This document shows positions 26,200 through 34,231 of a stretch of 64,000 nucleotides of DNA, piece by piece. The translations under genes and the position numbers were made by a program. The DNA comes from Paraburkholderia nodosa (GTDB lineage: Bacteria > Pseudomonadota > Gammaproteobacteria > Burkholderiales > Burkholderiaceae). How positions within the stretch are numbered: position 1 is the first letter of the stretch; every line of letters begins with the position of its first letter. The notes beneath the pieces are model-generated. The model ran no database searches, had not been told where the DNA came from, and worked only from the letters and a program-made list of their open reading frames with translations. The stretch covers positions 62,001 to 126,000 of the forward strand of contig NZ_MCNV01000020.1 in assembly GCF_001718195.1 (NCBI RefSeq), written 5' to 3'.

Positions 26200-26622
26200 T
26201 CAGTCCTCGTCGTCGCCCCAGGGAATATCGACGTCCGAAATAAACGCGACCGTCGCGAACGGGCCGCCTTCCTGGCGGCCGACCTTGCCGTCGGCGCGAT
26301 GCCATTCCACGCGGAACATCGTCGATTGGGTCTGGGCGAGCAAGCGCACCGTGCGGATCTCTTCGGGATCCGACTCCTCCACCGGGCCATCGAGCGAGAC
26401 CAGCAGCGACTGCGGCCAGAGACCGTCGGCCGGGTCGTAGATGCGATCGCCGTCGGGGATCGAGGTATCCGCCTCGACGCCGATGGTGGCCGAAGCCTCG
26501 ACGATCATCTTGCCGAGCGCACGAAGCACCGCCGTGGCGCGTGCCGAATTGGCCTGGCGAATGGCGAGATCGCCGCGCGTGAGCGCCTGCTCGAGTTTCG
26601 GATTGGTTTTTTGCTTTGCCAT
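26200..26622 (-). CDS. Conserved hypothetical protein
   Basis: A 140-residue, acidic, soluble protein starting MAKQKTNPKLEQALTRGDLA and ending DIPWGDDED. It has an N-terminal helical part and a later beta-rich part (PQSLLVSLDGPVEES...VRLLAQTQSTMFRVEW). I do not recognise a family. It is probably a Burkholderiaceae-restricted protein. It is convergent with the permease gene on its right and followed on the minus strand by no partner. Confidence 0.65.
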   Translation of the reverse strand: MAKQKTNPKLEQALTRGDLAIRQANSARATAVLRALGKMIVEASATIGVEADTSIPDGDRIYDPADGLWPQSLLVSLDGPVEESDPEEIRTVRLLAQTQSTMFRVEWHRADGKVGRQEGGPFATVAFISDVDIPWGDDED

Positions 26623-26726
26623 GCTGGTTTTCGGGCCGCGGCCCGCTCCGTGGCGGACGGCGAACCGCCCGCGTATTACAAGAATGCCAACGCTGAACGC
26701 ATGGCGCCTGCCTCGTCCCGGCGTCC

Positions 26727-27788
26727 CTAGAAGCCTAGCGCCACCGCCGCGAGCCCGGCGGCGATGCCGAAGAACACCACCGTCGTGCCCACGACCGCGA
26801 GCATGCGCGGCCGGAACGAGCCCGCCAGCATCGCGAACGACGGCACGCTCACGGGTGGCAGCGTCATCAGCAGCGCGCCCGCTGGACCCACACCCATGCC
26901 GAGCGCCAGCATCGCCTGGATGATCGGCACCTCGCCGGCCGTAGGGATCACGAACAGCATGCCGACCACGGCGAACGTGACGATCCACCCAAGGCCGCTC
27001 GTGACTTCCGGGCCGATATGCGGGAACAGCCATGCGCGAGCGGCGCCAAGCAACAGCACCAGCACGATGTATTCCGGCACCAGCCGCACGGCCATGCGCG
27101 CAAAGATGCGCGCCCAGCGCACGAAGACGTTGCCGCCTTCGGCCTGCTGCTGGGCGAGTTGCGCGAGGCGATCGTCGGCGGCACGCGATTCCTCGGGCGT
27201 CACGAGCCGGTTGCAGACCCAGCCGAGGCCGAACACCATCAGCAGGCCCAGCGTGAGACGCAGCGCACTCCACTGCCAGCCGAGCACGAAGCCCATGAAC
27301 ACGAGCGTCGCGGGATTGAGCACGGAGTTGCCGAGCCAGAACGCAATCGCGCCACCAGCCGACGCATTGCGCGCGCGCAGGCCCACGACCACTGGCGCGG
27401 CGCAGCAGGTGCACATCATGCCGGGCACGGCGAGCAGGCCGCCCGCCGCGACGCTGCCGAATCCGCGTCGGCCGAGCACGCGCGCGACCCATTGCACGGG
27501 CAGGAGCGCCTGCACGCCGGAACCGAGCAGCAGGCCGAGCACCATGGCCTGCCAGATCGCCTTGCCGTAGGCGTAGGCGTAATCGAGCGCGGCGGAGAAC
27601 GAGGGATCGGGGGCGGTGGCCGCGCCGCCCATCAGGATCGATTTGCCGATGGAGTGCGTCTCCTCGGCGGTAAATGCGCGGTGATAGTACGGGAACCACT
27701 TCACGTAGAAGAGGCCGGCCACCGCCAGCAAAATAAAAATGGGCCAGCCGTAAGACGGGGGCGATTGCGCTGGACGTGCGCTCGTCAT
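26727..27788 (-). CDS. Putative permease (UPF0718 / ArsP-like)
   Basis: A 353-residue membrane protein with about eight to nine helices of the DUF318/UPF0718 permease family. The central motif GMMCTCCAAPVVVGLRARNAS holds the Cys residues, and WLGNSVLNPATLVF is the mirrored repeat. A subset of the family (ArsP) exports organoarsenicals. Nothing else here points to arsenic, so the substrate is left open. CCGGAGAATTTTTACA precedes ATG 27788. Confidence 0.82.
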   Translation of the reverse strand: MTSARPAQSPPSYGWPIFILLAVAGLFYVKWFPYYHRAFTAEETHSIGKSILMGGAATAPDPSFSAALDYAYAYGKAIWQAMVLGLLLGSGVQALLPVQWVARVLGRRGFGSVAAGGLLAVPGMMCTCCAAPVVVGLRARNASAGGAIAFWLGNSVLNPATLVFMGFVLGWQWSALRLTLGLLMVFGLGWVCNRLVTPEESRAADDRLAQLAQQQAEGGNVFVRWARIFARMAVRLVPEYIVLVLLLGAARAWLFPHIGPEVTSGLGWIVTFAVVGMLFVIPTAGEVPIIQAMLALGMGVGPAGALLMTLPPVSVPSFAMLAGSFRPRMLAVVGTTVVFFGIAAGLAAVALGF

Positions 27789-27828
27789 TGTAAAAATTCT
27801 CCGGGATTGAGCGTATGAACGGCCGACG

Positions 27829-27859
27829 GGGCGCCGTCACGCGAGGCGTGATGGCGCCC
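27829..27859 (-). other. Strong hairpin in the permease leader
   Basis: GGGCGCCGTCACGC and GCGTGATGGCGCCC can pair for 14 bp (one G-U) around a 3-base loop, 41 bases before the permease start. No U-tract follows, so it may be a control or stability element. Confidence 0.45.
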
Positions 27860-27978
27860 CGGCGGCGCATGCTGGATCGTAGTGTATGCCTTGCGAATCG
27901 CCAACGCCTTTGCTGCGTTGGCGCCTCACGCGACGCCGCGCGGCCCGGTGAGGGACAGCGCGGTTTGCCGCTTTCCCT

Positions 27979-29031
27979 TTAAGGGGCCGGATTCGGCTGC
28001 TGCTCGTGCAGCGCGTCGATCTGCGCGAGCACTTCGGGGGTGAGCTTGACGTCGGCGCTGGCGATGTTTTCCTTCAACTGCTCGAGCGAGGTCGCGCCGA
28101 TCAGATTGCTGGTGAGGAACGGCCGGCTGTTGACGAACGCGAGCGCGAACTGCGCAGGCGTGTAGCCATGGGCGCGGGCGAGTTCCACGTAACGCGTCGT
28201 TGCGGCCACCGATTCCGGCTTGCTGTAGCGCTTGAAGCGCTCGAACCGCGTGATGCGCGCGCCTTCGGGACGCGCCCCGCCCTCGTACTTGCCCGAAAGC
28301 CAGCCGAACGCGAGCGGCGAATACGCGAGCAGGCCCACGGCTTCGCGGTGCGCGAATTCGGACAGGCCGCTCTCGAACGTCCGGTTGAGCAGGCTGTACG
28401 GATTCTGGATGCTGACGATGCGCGGCAGCCCGAGCTTTTCGGCCGCACGCAGGAACTGCGCGACGCCCCACGGCGTTTCGTTCGACACGCCGATATGGCG
28501 GATCTTGCCCGCCTTCACGAAATCGGCGAGCACGCTGAGCGTTTCCTCGATCGGCACCGTGTATGCATCGTCGAGATACGGGTACATGCTGCGGCCGAAC
28601 GTCATCGTGCTGCGATCGGGCCAGTGCAGCTGATACAGGTCGACGTAATCGGTCTGCAGGCGCTTCAGGCTGCCGTCGAGCGCTTCGGTCAGGTTCTTGC
28701 GGTCGAACTGGTTCTGCGGCCCGCGAATGTGCTGCGGATTGTGCGGCTGGCGCGCCGGGCCAGCAATCTTGGTGGCGAGCACGATACGCTCGCGCGCCGC
28801 GCGATGCTGCGCGAGCCACGTTCCGATGAAGCGCTCGGTCTGTCCCTGTGTCTCCGGGCGCGGCGGCACGGGGTACATTTCAGCGGCATCGATCAGCGTG
28901 ACGCCCTGGTCGAGCGCGTAGTCGATCTGCGCATGCGCCTCGCGCTCCGTGTTCTGCTCGCCCCACGTCATCGTGCCGAGCCCGATCAGGCTCACCTTGA
29001 CGTCGGTCTCGCCGAGTGTGCGGTATTCCAT
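27979..29031 (-). CDS. tas: NADP(H)-dependent aldo/keto reductase, Tas type
   Basis: A 350-residue aldo/keto reductase very like E. coli Tas: MEYRTLGETDVKVSLIGLG, then TLIDAAEMYPVPPRPETQG. The catalytic tetrad is recognisable (Asp and Tyr in IDAAEMYPV, Lys in ATKIAGP, His in LYQLHWP). Start ATG 29031 fits Tas; ATG 29046 would add five residues. The physiological substrate is unknown. Monocistronic. Confidence 0.9.
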   Translation of the reverse strand: MEYRTLGETDVKVSLIGLGTMTWGEQNTEREAHAQIDYALDQGVTLIDAAEMYPVPPRPETQGQTERFIGTWLAQHRAARERIVLATKIAGPARQPHNPQHIRGPQNQFDRKNLTEALDGSLKRLQTDYVDLYQLHWPDRSTMTFGRSMYPYLDDAYTVPIEETLSVLADFVKAGKIRHIGVSNETPWGVAQFLRAAEKLGLPRIVSIQNPYSLLNRTFESGLSEFAHREAVGLLAYSPLAFGWLSGKYEGGARPEGARITRFERFKRYSKPESVAATTRYVELARAHGYTPAQFALAFVNSRPFLTSNLIGATSLEQLKENIASADVKLTPEVLAQIDALHEQQPNPAP

Positions 29032-29214
29032 GGAAACGTTGTCCATCAGTTCGGTTGGGGAGCGCCGAAACTACCACGACGCGGGAAATTTTTCAGGAGT
29101 TGCAGAATACGACCGCATGCTTCCGCAAGTGGCGCAATGCGCCGCGGCGGTCGCGGCGCCGCTCGGCGACAGACGTGCCAGAATCCGCACGTGCGCCTAC
29201 CAGGAGAAATCGGC

Positions 29215-29457
29215 ATGGAAAACCGACGCAGCTACGAATATATGGGTTTCGACATGACAGCCGGCGTGGACGGCGATCACGAAGCCGGTTTTTTCGTCTC
29301 GACGCAGATCATCCAGAGCCTCACGGACGCCGAAAACGCCAACGTGCCGGTCGACGGCATCGCCGCTGGCCGCTTTCCGACCCAGGACAACGCCTTCGAC
29401 GCGGCCTTCGATCGCATTCGCGAGGCGATCGACAAGCGCCTGCGCGCCGCTTCCTGA
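29215..29457 (+). CDS. Small conserved protein (YxGYxI-type)
   Basis: An 80-residue protein with AGGAGAAATCGGC before ATG 29215. The pattern is an N-terminal SYEYMGFDMTAGVDG strand, a GFFVSTQII strand, and a C-terminal helix DNAFDAAFDRIREAIDKRL. Three other proteins in the window (32102, 32602 and 34228) share this plan, which suggests one small-domain family. Function unknown. Confidence 0.65.
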   Translation: MENRRSYEYMGFDMTAGVDGDHEAGFFVSTQIIQSLTDAENANVPVDGIAAGRFPTQDNAFDAAFDRIREAIDKRLRAAS

Positions 29458-29497
29458 GCGGCGCACGGGAAAGAAACAGAACGGGCGCAGAAAAGCA

Positions 29498-29531
29498 AAA
29501 AGCCGGACGTCGCAACGACATCCGGCTTTCA
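29498..29531. terminator. Bidirectional terminator
   Basis: AAAAGCCGGACGTCG and CGACATCCGGCTTT pair with one mismatch around a short loop. AAAA precedes it and TTTC follows. It serves both flanking convergent small genes. Confidence 0.8.
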
Positions 29532-29583
29532 GGCCGCCCGACTCGCGGGCGGCTCAGCAACGAATCGGAAACTTCGGCGCGAC

Positions 29584-29856
29584 TTACTGGCCGAAGAAAA
29601 CCGATTGCGGGCCCGTGGCCTTTGCATGGCTGCCCGACTGCGAAGCCGAGCCGGCGACACCGCCGTAAGCCGTTTGGGCGCCTTGTTCCTGGACGCGTTC
29701 GGCGGCCACGGTCTGGACGCTCTGGCCACGCTGCGAAGCGGGCGCGCCGACGTCCGGGCGATAGAACGGTGCCGGGCCGTAGCCGCTGGCGAACGCCGGA
29801 GCGGCAACAGAAGCGGTAGCTGCGACCAGCAGCGCTGCGATGAGTTTGGTCTTCAT
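29584..29856 (-). CDS. Small secreted protein, DUF4148-like
   Basis: A 90-residue precursor from ATG 29856. MKTKLIAALLVAATASVAAPAFA is a clear Sec signal with AFA cleavage. The mature part (about 67 residues) is Gln/Ser/Gly/Ala-rich and lacks Cys. Burkholderia genomes hold many such short periplasmic proteins, often matched to DUF4148; that link is by general look only. Function unknown. Confidence 0.7.
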   Translation of the reverse strand: MKTKLIAALLVAATASVAAPAFASGYGPAPFYRPDVGAPASQRGQSVQTVAAERVQEQGAQTAYGGVAGSASQSGSHAKATGPQSVFFGQ

Positions 29857-30273
29857 GGTGGACTCCAATATCAGGTTCAGTTGCGGATCGGGAAGGCGCC
29901 GCGCCTGGGAGGTCAGTGCCCACGAGCTGCGTCAACGAAACTCAGTGTATACACCTACTATCGGAAAATAATCGCGATAATCCGAATTTACTATTCTCCG
30001 TTCCACAACAATCCTGTCAGGCAGATCTGACGGGGCTGAGCGCCTAACAGACCCTAAAAGTGCTCCCAAAAAAATTTGCGCGACGCAGCAAATTGCACGC
30101 GGATTACATAACGCGGATAGGGTTTTTCGGCCGAAAATGGTCATCGGGCGCACTTCCTGCTTAGGTATCCGGCAAATTGGCGCAGTGCGCAAAGGGTACG
30201 AAGAGCCAGGCCCGCATGCGTTAAAATGCAAGGTTGATCCACGTCAGCCGTTACTCCCCGGTTTCCCATCGCC
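29857..30273. other. Divergent intergenic region upstream of dusA
   Basis: 417 bases, markedly AT-richer than its surroundings around 29940-30010. It holds the promoters of the small secreted gene and dusA. No ORF with a credible start, RNA gene or strong hairpin was found. Confidence 0.45.
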
Positions 30274-31275
30274 ATGTCCGCCACCCGTCAAGCCAGCCCC
30301 CGCCGCGTTTCTGTCGCGCCGATGATGGACTGGACCGATCGCCACTGCCGTTCGCTGCATCGCTTCATCTCCCGGCACACGTGGCTGTATACGGAGATGG
30401 TGACGACGGGCGCCCTCATCCACGGCGACGTGCCGCGCCATCTCGCGTTCACGCCGGCCGAGGCGCCGGTCGCGCTTCAGCTGGGCGGCAGCGAACCCGA
30501 CGACCTCGCGCGCGCCGCGAAGCTCGGAGAACAGTGGGGCTACGACGAGATCAACCTGAACTGCGGCTGCCCGTCCGAGCGCGTGCAGCGCGGCGCGTTC
30601 GGCGCATGCCTGATGAACGAACCGCAACTGGTGGCGGACTGCGTGAAGGCGATGCGCGATGTCGTATCCGTACCCGTGACGGTCAAGCACCGCATCGGCG
30701 TGGATACGGTCGAGGACTATGCGTTCGTGCGCGACTTCGTCGGCACGATTGCCGAAGCGGGCTGTGAGGTTTTCATCGTGCACGCGCGCAACGCGATCCT
30801 GAAGGGCTTGAGCCCGAAGGAAAACCGCGAGATCCCGCCGCTCAAGTACGACTACGCATACCAGCTCAAGCGCGACTTCCCGCAGCTCGAAATCATCATC
30901 AACGGCGGCATCAAGACGCTCGACGAAGTCGAGCAGCATCTACGGCACGTCGATGGCGTGATGCTCGGCCGCGAGGCGTACCACAACCCCTACGTGCTCG
31001 CCGACGTCGATGCGCGCTTCTATGGCTCGACCGATGCTGCGCTTACGCGCGAGGAAGTGGAAGCGAAGCTCATCGAGTACTGCGCGAGCGAAATCGCACG
31101 CGGCACTTACCTGGGCGCGATCGTGCGCCATGCGCTGGGCCTCTACCGCGGCGTGGCCGGCGCGCGCGGCTGGCGCCGCATCCTCTCGGACAGCCGCAAG
31201 CTCGCGAAGGCAGATCTCGCGATCTTCGACGAGGCCCGCGAATATCTGCGCGTTCCGGACGAAATTCTTGAATAA
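30274..31275 (+). CDS. dusA: tRNA-dihydrouridine synthase A
   Basis: DusA is an FMN enzyme reducing U20/U20a in tRNA D-loops. It has 333 residues. The FMN barrel begins VSVAPMMDWTDRHCRSLHR. The catalytic Cys112 lies in FGACLM after the NLNCGCPSERVQRGAFG loop. INGGIKTLDEV and GVMLGREAYHNPY bind the FMN phosphate. The gene sits directly before tRNA-His. The start ATG 30274 fits the family length. Confidence 0.96.
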   Translation: MSATRQASPRRVSVAPMMDWTDRHCRSLHRFISRHTWLYTEMVTTGALIHGDVPRHLAFTPAEAPVALQLGGSEPDDLARAAKLGEQWGYDEINLNCGCPSERVQRGAFGACLMNEPQLVADCVKAMRDVVSVPVTVKHRIGVDTVEDYAFVRDFVGTIAEAGCEVFIVHARNAILKGLSPKENREIPPLKYDYAYQLKRDFPQLEIIINGGIKTLDEVEQHLRHVDGVMLGREAYHNPYVLADVDARFYGSTDAALTREEVEAKLIEYCASEIARGTYLGAIVRHALGLYRGVAGARGWRRILSDSRKLAKADLAIFDEAREYLRVPDEILE

Positions 31276-31363
31276 AGGGCTAGGCAAGGCAACTTTAGTA
31301 TGTATATAATCTTGCTTCTTGATTGACGCCGCTTTCGAAGCAGCGCTAGTTGAGAAAACAGCG

Positions 31364-31439
31364 GTGGCTGTAGCTCAGTTGGTAGAGTCCAGGATTGTGA
31401 TTCCTGTCGTCGTGGGTTCGAGTCCCATCAGCCACCCCA
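31364..31439 (+). tRNA. tRNA-His(GTG)
   Basis: A complete cloverleaf: GTGGCTG pairs with CAGCCAC, the D-loop is AGCTCAGTTGGTAGAG, and the anticodon stem-loop CAGGA-TTGTGAT-TCCTG has anticodon GTG (31397-31399). TTCGAGT is in the T-loop, C73 is followed by encoded CCA, and G-1 (31363) lies just before. A TATAAT at 31305-31310 is the likely -10. The 3' half is duplicated at 33176-33231. Confidence 0.97.
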
Positions 31440-31448
31440 AAGAATTCA
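31393..31448 (+). repeat. attL-like direct repeat (3' half of tRNA-His)
   Basis: These 56 bases, from the anticodon stem through CCA and AAAGAATTCA, recur at 33176-33231 with only two differences. This is the usual mark left by a tRNA-targeting integrase. Confidence 0.88.
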
Positions 31449-31455
31449 AGCACTT

Positions 31456-31483
31456 AGCCCAGTTCGATGAACTGGGCTTTTTG
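31456..31483 (+). terminator. Terminator after tRNA-His
   Basis: AGCCCAGTTC and GAACTGGGCT pair around GAT and are followed by TTTTT. It lies 17 bases after the tRNA, inside the island end. Confidence 0.88.
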
Positions 31484-31650
31484 CTTTCTGGAATCCGTTT
31501 AAGCGCCGGTGTAAGCAATTCAAGTCGAAGCGGCGCGAGCGGTTGGTCGCGAAAGCGATCCCGCATGCGACGCTGCAATCTTTTGAGTGCGCGCGTAGCT
31601 GGCCTGGGTCGTCAGCCTGAGCCCGGCATGAAACACCTTCGAACCGTCGC

Positions 31651-31887
31651 CTAAGTAATGCCGTTTGCCCGCTCTTTCGCAGCAACGAATTGGCGATGGG
31701 TAGCGACCTCGCGCGCGATCAGGGCGCGTATCAAATCGTCGTTTGGGTTTTCGAGGATCAGCGGCGGCAGATCACGCGCCAATCCTTCGCGTGCCGCAAC
31801 CCAAGCCTCGTAGGCAGTTGTGAGCTCGTCAACTTTGTCCAAAGTCTGCCCCCGACGACTGGCAATGATTCTCCCGAACCATTGCAC
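31651..31887 (-). CDS. Hypothetical protein in island
   Basis: A 78-residue helical, charged product from GTG 31887 (MQWFGRIIASRRGQTLDKV...). It shows no domain I recognise and its ribosome binding site is weak. The reading frame is free of stops and the helix pattern looks real, but expression is uncertain. Confidence 0.4.
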   Translation of the reverse strand: MQWFGRIIASRRGQTLDKVDELTTAYEAWVAAREGLARDLPPLILENPNDDLIRALIAREVATHRQFVAAKERANGIT

Positions 31888-32101
31888 CGATTTCGCTTGC
31901 TGCGCGCTCGCATGGGCGCGAGCGGGAGCAAGTTAATCACACATTTGCGTCGGAAACGACCAAGGATTTTCGAGGCAGCGTTCAGTACATTCGTGCGCTG
32001 CCGGATCCCTGCCAGACAACAGCAGAGAGATGGCCAAGTACGACGACGAGATCAATCAAATCAATACGCAGCGCAGTGATTGCGTAACCTGACACGCAGC
32101 A

Positions 32102-32323
32102 TTAGTCGAGGTCAATCATTTGCAAAGCTTGCAGCTTCCCGATTGCTGTTGCCTCTTCGTAGGTACCGCGATGCATCAAACGACCACTAGACAACGGGAC
32201 ACTGCCAGCCCAGACAGTATCGTCCATTGCGATGGCCCACCGCGGACCGAATTCTCCGTTGCCAACATCAAACGGCGTGAAATCGACGATGTATCCCTTG
32301 TAGCGAATGACGTGATTGTTCAT
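32102..32323 (-). CDS. Small island protein (YxGYxI-type)
   Basis: A 73-residue protein from ATG 32323 with an excellent site, GGGAGGAG five bases before. It starts MNNHVIRYKGYIVDFTPFDV, then GPRWAIAMDDTVW, and ends TYEEATAIGKLQALQMIDLD. This strand-strand-helix plan is shared with three other small proteins in the window. Function unknown. Confidence 0.62.
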   Translation of the reverse strand: MNNHVIRYKGYIVDFTPFDVGNGEFGPRWAIAMDDTVWAGSVPLSSGRLMHRGTYEEATAIGKLQALQMIDLD

Positions 32324-32601
32324 TGGCTCTCCTCCCGGTTGCAATCTAACACCGGCGCCGAGGGTGAATTTTTAGAGATCGTTAAGTGAATGTGGACGCG
32401 CCACGGAAATCGTTAACGGCCGCTGTGGCAGCAACCTTTAGCGACTTGGGGCAATCCCCCATCACATAGCGGCAGGGAAATGACTGCCTATTACACCGAG
32501 ATCGACAAGCGAAGCGCGCGGGAGCGTCATAGCAGCAGCCGGCGAACGAGCCGCTCTCGCGCCTTCCGATGCGACGAGAGCGCCGAGTGAAACAGGTTTG
32601 C

Positions 32602-32829
32602 CTAGCCCATCAAGATTTCATCGACCATCGCGCGCCCCCAAGCGAACCCGGCGCTTTCGGCATCGTCCCGAGTCCTGTGGCTCGTCTTCAGGTCTTCACT
32701 CGAAGCGATCTCGCGTTCTGGGCCCCTGCTTACTTTCGCGCGCCATACCCACATTTCATTGGGGCACTCAAGGGTTTCCGAATGGAGGTCGTAACCACGG
32801 TAGTCGGTAAAACGCACGTTCCAGCCCAT
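32602..32829 (-). CDS. Small island protein (YxGYxI-type)
   Basis: A 75-residue protein from ATG 32829, with AAAGGAG 7 bases upstream. It starts MGWNVRFTDYRGYDLHSETL, then EMWVWRAKVSRGP, and ends RDDAESAGFAWGRAMVDEIL. It has the same plan as the neighbouring 73-residue protein. Its Shine-Dalgarno sequence lies inside a 9-bp inverted repeat, suggesting translational or repressor control. Function unknown. Confidence 0.62.
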   Translation of the reverse strand: MGWNVRFTDYRGYDLHSETLECPNEMWVWRAKVSRGPEREIASSEDLKTSHRTRDDAESAGFAWGRAMVDEILMG

Positions 32830-32837
32830 CGGCAGTC

Positions 32838-32856
32838 TCCTTTCAAATTGAAAGGA
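32838..32856 (-). promoter_or_regulatory. Inverted repeat covering the ribosome binding site
   Basis: TCCTTTCAA-T-TTGAAAGGA is a perfect 9-bp inverted repeat. Its right arm contains the GAAAGGA that forms the Shine-Dalgarno sequence of the 75-residue island gene. It could be a repressor site or an RNA switch. Confidence 0.5.
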
Positions 32857-32958
32857 AATAGTAGCATGGCCGACGTCGCAGTTATGCATGTAACAGGTAA
32901 TCGCCCCCCAATAGCTGGGAACCCACGCACTCAAGGCAAGTAGCGAATAGAGCCATCG

Positions 32959-33105
32959 ATGAGCGACTACCTGACCACGAACGAACTCGCCGACTGGCTT
33001 GGACTCAGTGCGGATACCAGAGCAACGAAATTAGGAGGAGCGGCTAAAATAGCGACAGCATTTCGGAATGCCCCGCCGCAAACCCACACCGGTGTGGGTC
33101 GATAA
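32959..33105 (+). pseudogene. Truncated HTH (AlpA/excisionase-like) fragment
   Basis: A 48-residue frame. The first 20 residues MSDYLTTNELADWLGLSADT look like the start of an AlpA-type or MerR-like helix-turn-helix. After that the text (TRATKLGGAAKIATAFRNAPPQ) no longer fits and stops at 33105, 70 bases from the repeat. It looks like a fusion or truncated excisionase left by the element. The call rests on the short N-terminal pattern. Confidence 0.4.
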
Positions 33106-33175
33106 AGTGGGCCATATTCCGAAATCAAAATCACAGCGCTTTGATTTTTAACCTGAATTTGCTGTTCGCCGACTC

Positions 33176-33231
33176 GATTGCGATTCCTGTTGTCGTGGGT
33201 TCGAGTCCCATCAGCCACCCCAAAGAATTCA
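33176..33231 (+). repeat. attR-like direct repeat (partial tRNA-His)
   Basis: A second copy of the 56-base tRNA-His 3' half with two changes. One alters the anticodon position from GTG to GCG. There is no 5' half, so no functional tRNA is made. Confidence 0.88.
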
Positions 33232-33242
33232 GCAGTGAACAA

Positions 33243-33270
33243 ATGAGCCCGCACGGGTTGCGGGCTCAAT
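33243..33270 (+). terminator. Terminator beyond the island
   Basis: TGAGCCCGCA and TGCGGGCTCA pair around CGGGT, followed by ATT. It is probably the original terminator of tRNA-His before insertion. Confidence 0.6.
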
Positions 33271-33304
33271 TGCGTCTGTGCACGAGAGACACCCGGGAAC
33301 GTCT

Positions 33305-34231
33305 TTGAGCTTCGAGCAATACTACAGGCGGCTGCACCTGCCGGAGACTGCGTCCCCGGCAGAAATCAAGCGCGCCTACCGTCAACTGCGCGCGAAGTAC
33401 CACCCCGACCGCAACAAGGGTCGCGAGGCGGCAGTCGAGCCGGTCTTCAAGCTCATTCAGGAGGCCTTCGAGATTCTGAGCGGCAGGCGCATCGCGCCAA
33501 CGGCGAGGACAACTGGCGCCGCGAGTCCGGCCGGCAAGACCCGCAACGGCGAAGCGCAACCGCGTCAGCGTCGCGCGGCGCCGCCCATGCGCGGCGCCAA
33601 CTGCCTCGTCGAGCTATTCGTGCCGCTAGAAGTCGCGATCAATGGCGGCGGCGTTCAAGCCCACTACCCTGTCAAAGGTCCGTGTCCCGCGTGCGAACAG
33701 GAAGATCGCGGCGCGCTTTGCGAACAATGTCACGGCACCGGCGTAAAGACATGGCGCAAGTCGGAAGTGGTCGCAATTCCACACGGCGCATGGGACGGCC
33801 AGCGTCTGGTGGTGGCCGACGGCGGCCACCCCGGCGTGAACGGCGGCCCACCGGGAGACGCGACTTTCTCCGTCTCCATCGTTTGCGGCCCGGGCTTTAC
33901 GCGCAACGGGCTCGATCTCGCTTGCGAGCTTCCAGTCGACTTCGTGACGGCCATGCTAGGCGGCGGTGTTCAGGCCAAGGTGCTCGGCCGCACGTTCGAC
34001 GTGAAAATCCCGGCGAACGCGAATGCGCGCACGCCGATCCGTCTGCCGGGTCTTGGACTCGCGGACCGCAACGGCGGGCGCGGCAACCTCACGCTGCACC
34101 TGGTCCTCACGATGCCGGCCGCCGCTGCACATTTGACCGGGGCCGAGCGCCAGCAACTACGCGACATGTTCGCCGATGCAGCGCGCCGGGCAAGCCAGTC
34201 GCCCAGCGCGAGTTCGCAAGGCAAACGCTAG
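33305..34231 (+). CDS. DnaJ-like co-chaperone with reduced zinc region
   Basis: An approximately 308-residue DnaJ-family protein. The J-domain has the Hsp70-stimulating HPD in AKYHPDRNKG. It is followed by a spacer and a C-terminal DnaJ substrate-binding region (ANCLVELFVPLEVAINGG, then the GRGNLTLHLVLTMP end). Only one pair of CxxC motifs is present (CPAC and CEQCHGTG, about 33683-33736) instead of four. TTG 33305 is chosen for homology to MSFEQYYRRL starts; GTG 33278 is possible. It is an accessory J-protein, not the main DnaJ. Confidence 0.82.
   Translation: MSFEQYYRRLHLPETASPAEIKRAYRQLRAKYHPDRNKGREAAVEPVFKLIQEAFEILSGRRIAPTARTTGAASPAGKTRNGEAQPRQRRAAPPMRGANCLVELFVPLEVAINGGGVQAHYPVKGPCPACEQEDRGALCEQCHGTGVKTWRKSEVVAIPHGAWDGQRLVVADGGHPGVNGGPPGDATFSVSIVCGPGFTRNGLDLACELPVDFVTAMLGGGVQAKVLGRTFDVKIPANANARTPIRLPGLGLADRNGGRGNLTLHLVLTMPAAAAHLTGAERQQLRDMFADAARRASQSPSASSQGKR

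Larger units (their letters stand above)
31449..33175. mobile_element. Remnant integrative island at tRNA-His
   Basis: About 1.73 kb between two copies of the tRNA-His 3' half. It holds short ORFs (31651, 32102 and 32602 on minus, 32959 on plus) and no integrase, transposase or replication gene. The size and the truncated HTH fragment point to a deleted island or a very small passenger block. The identity of the two ends is seen directly; mobility is inferred. Confidence 0.72.

Noticed and set aside
31319..31654. 111-residue frame through tRNA-His
   Set aside because: It reads through an intact tRNA gene and a terminator.
32967..33269. 100-residue frame across the attR repeat
   Set aside because: It translates the antisense of a tRNA fragment (GVADGTRTHDNRN...), a common artefact.
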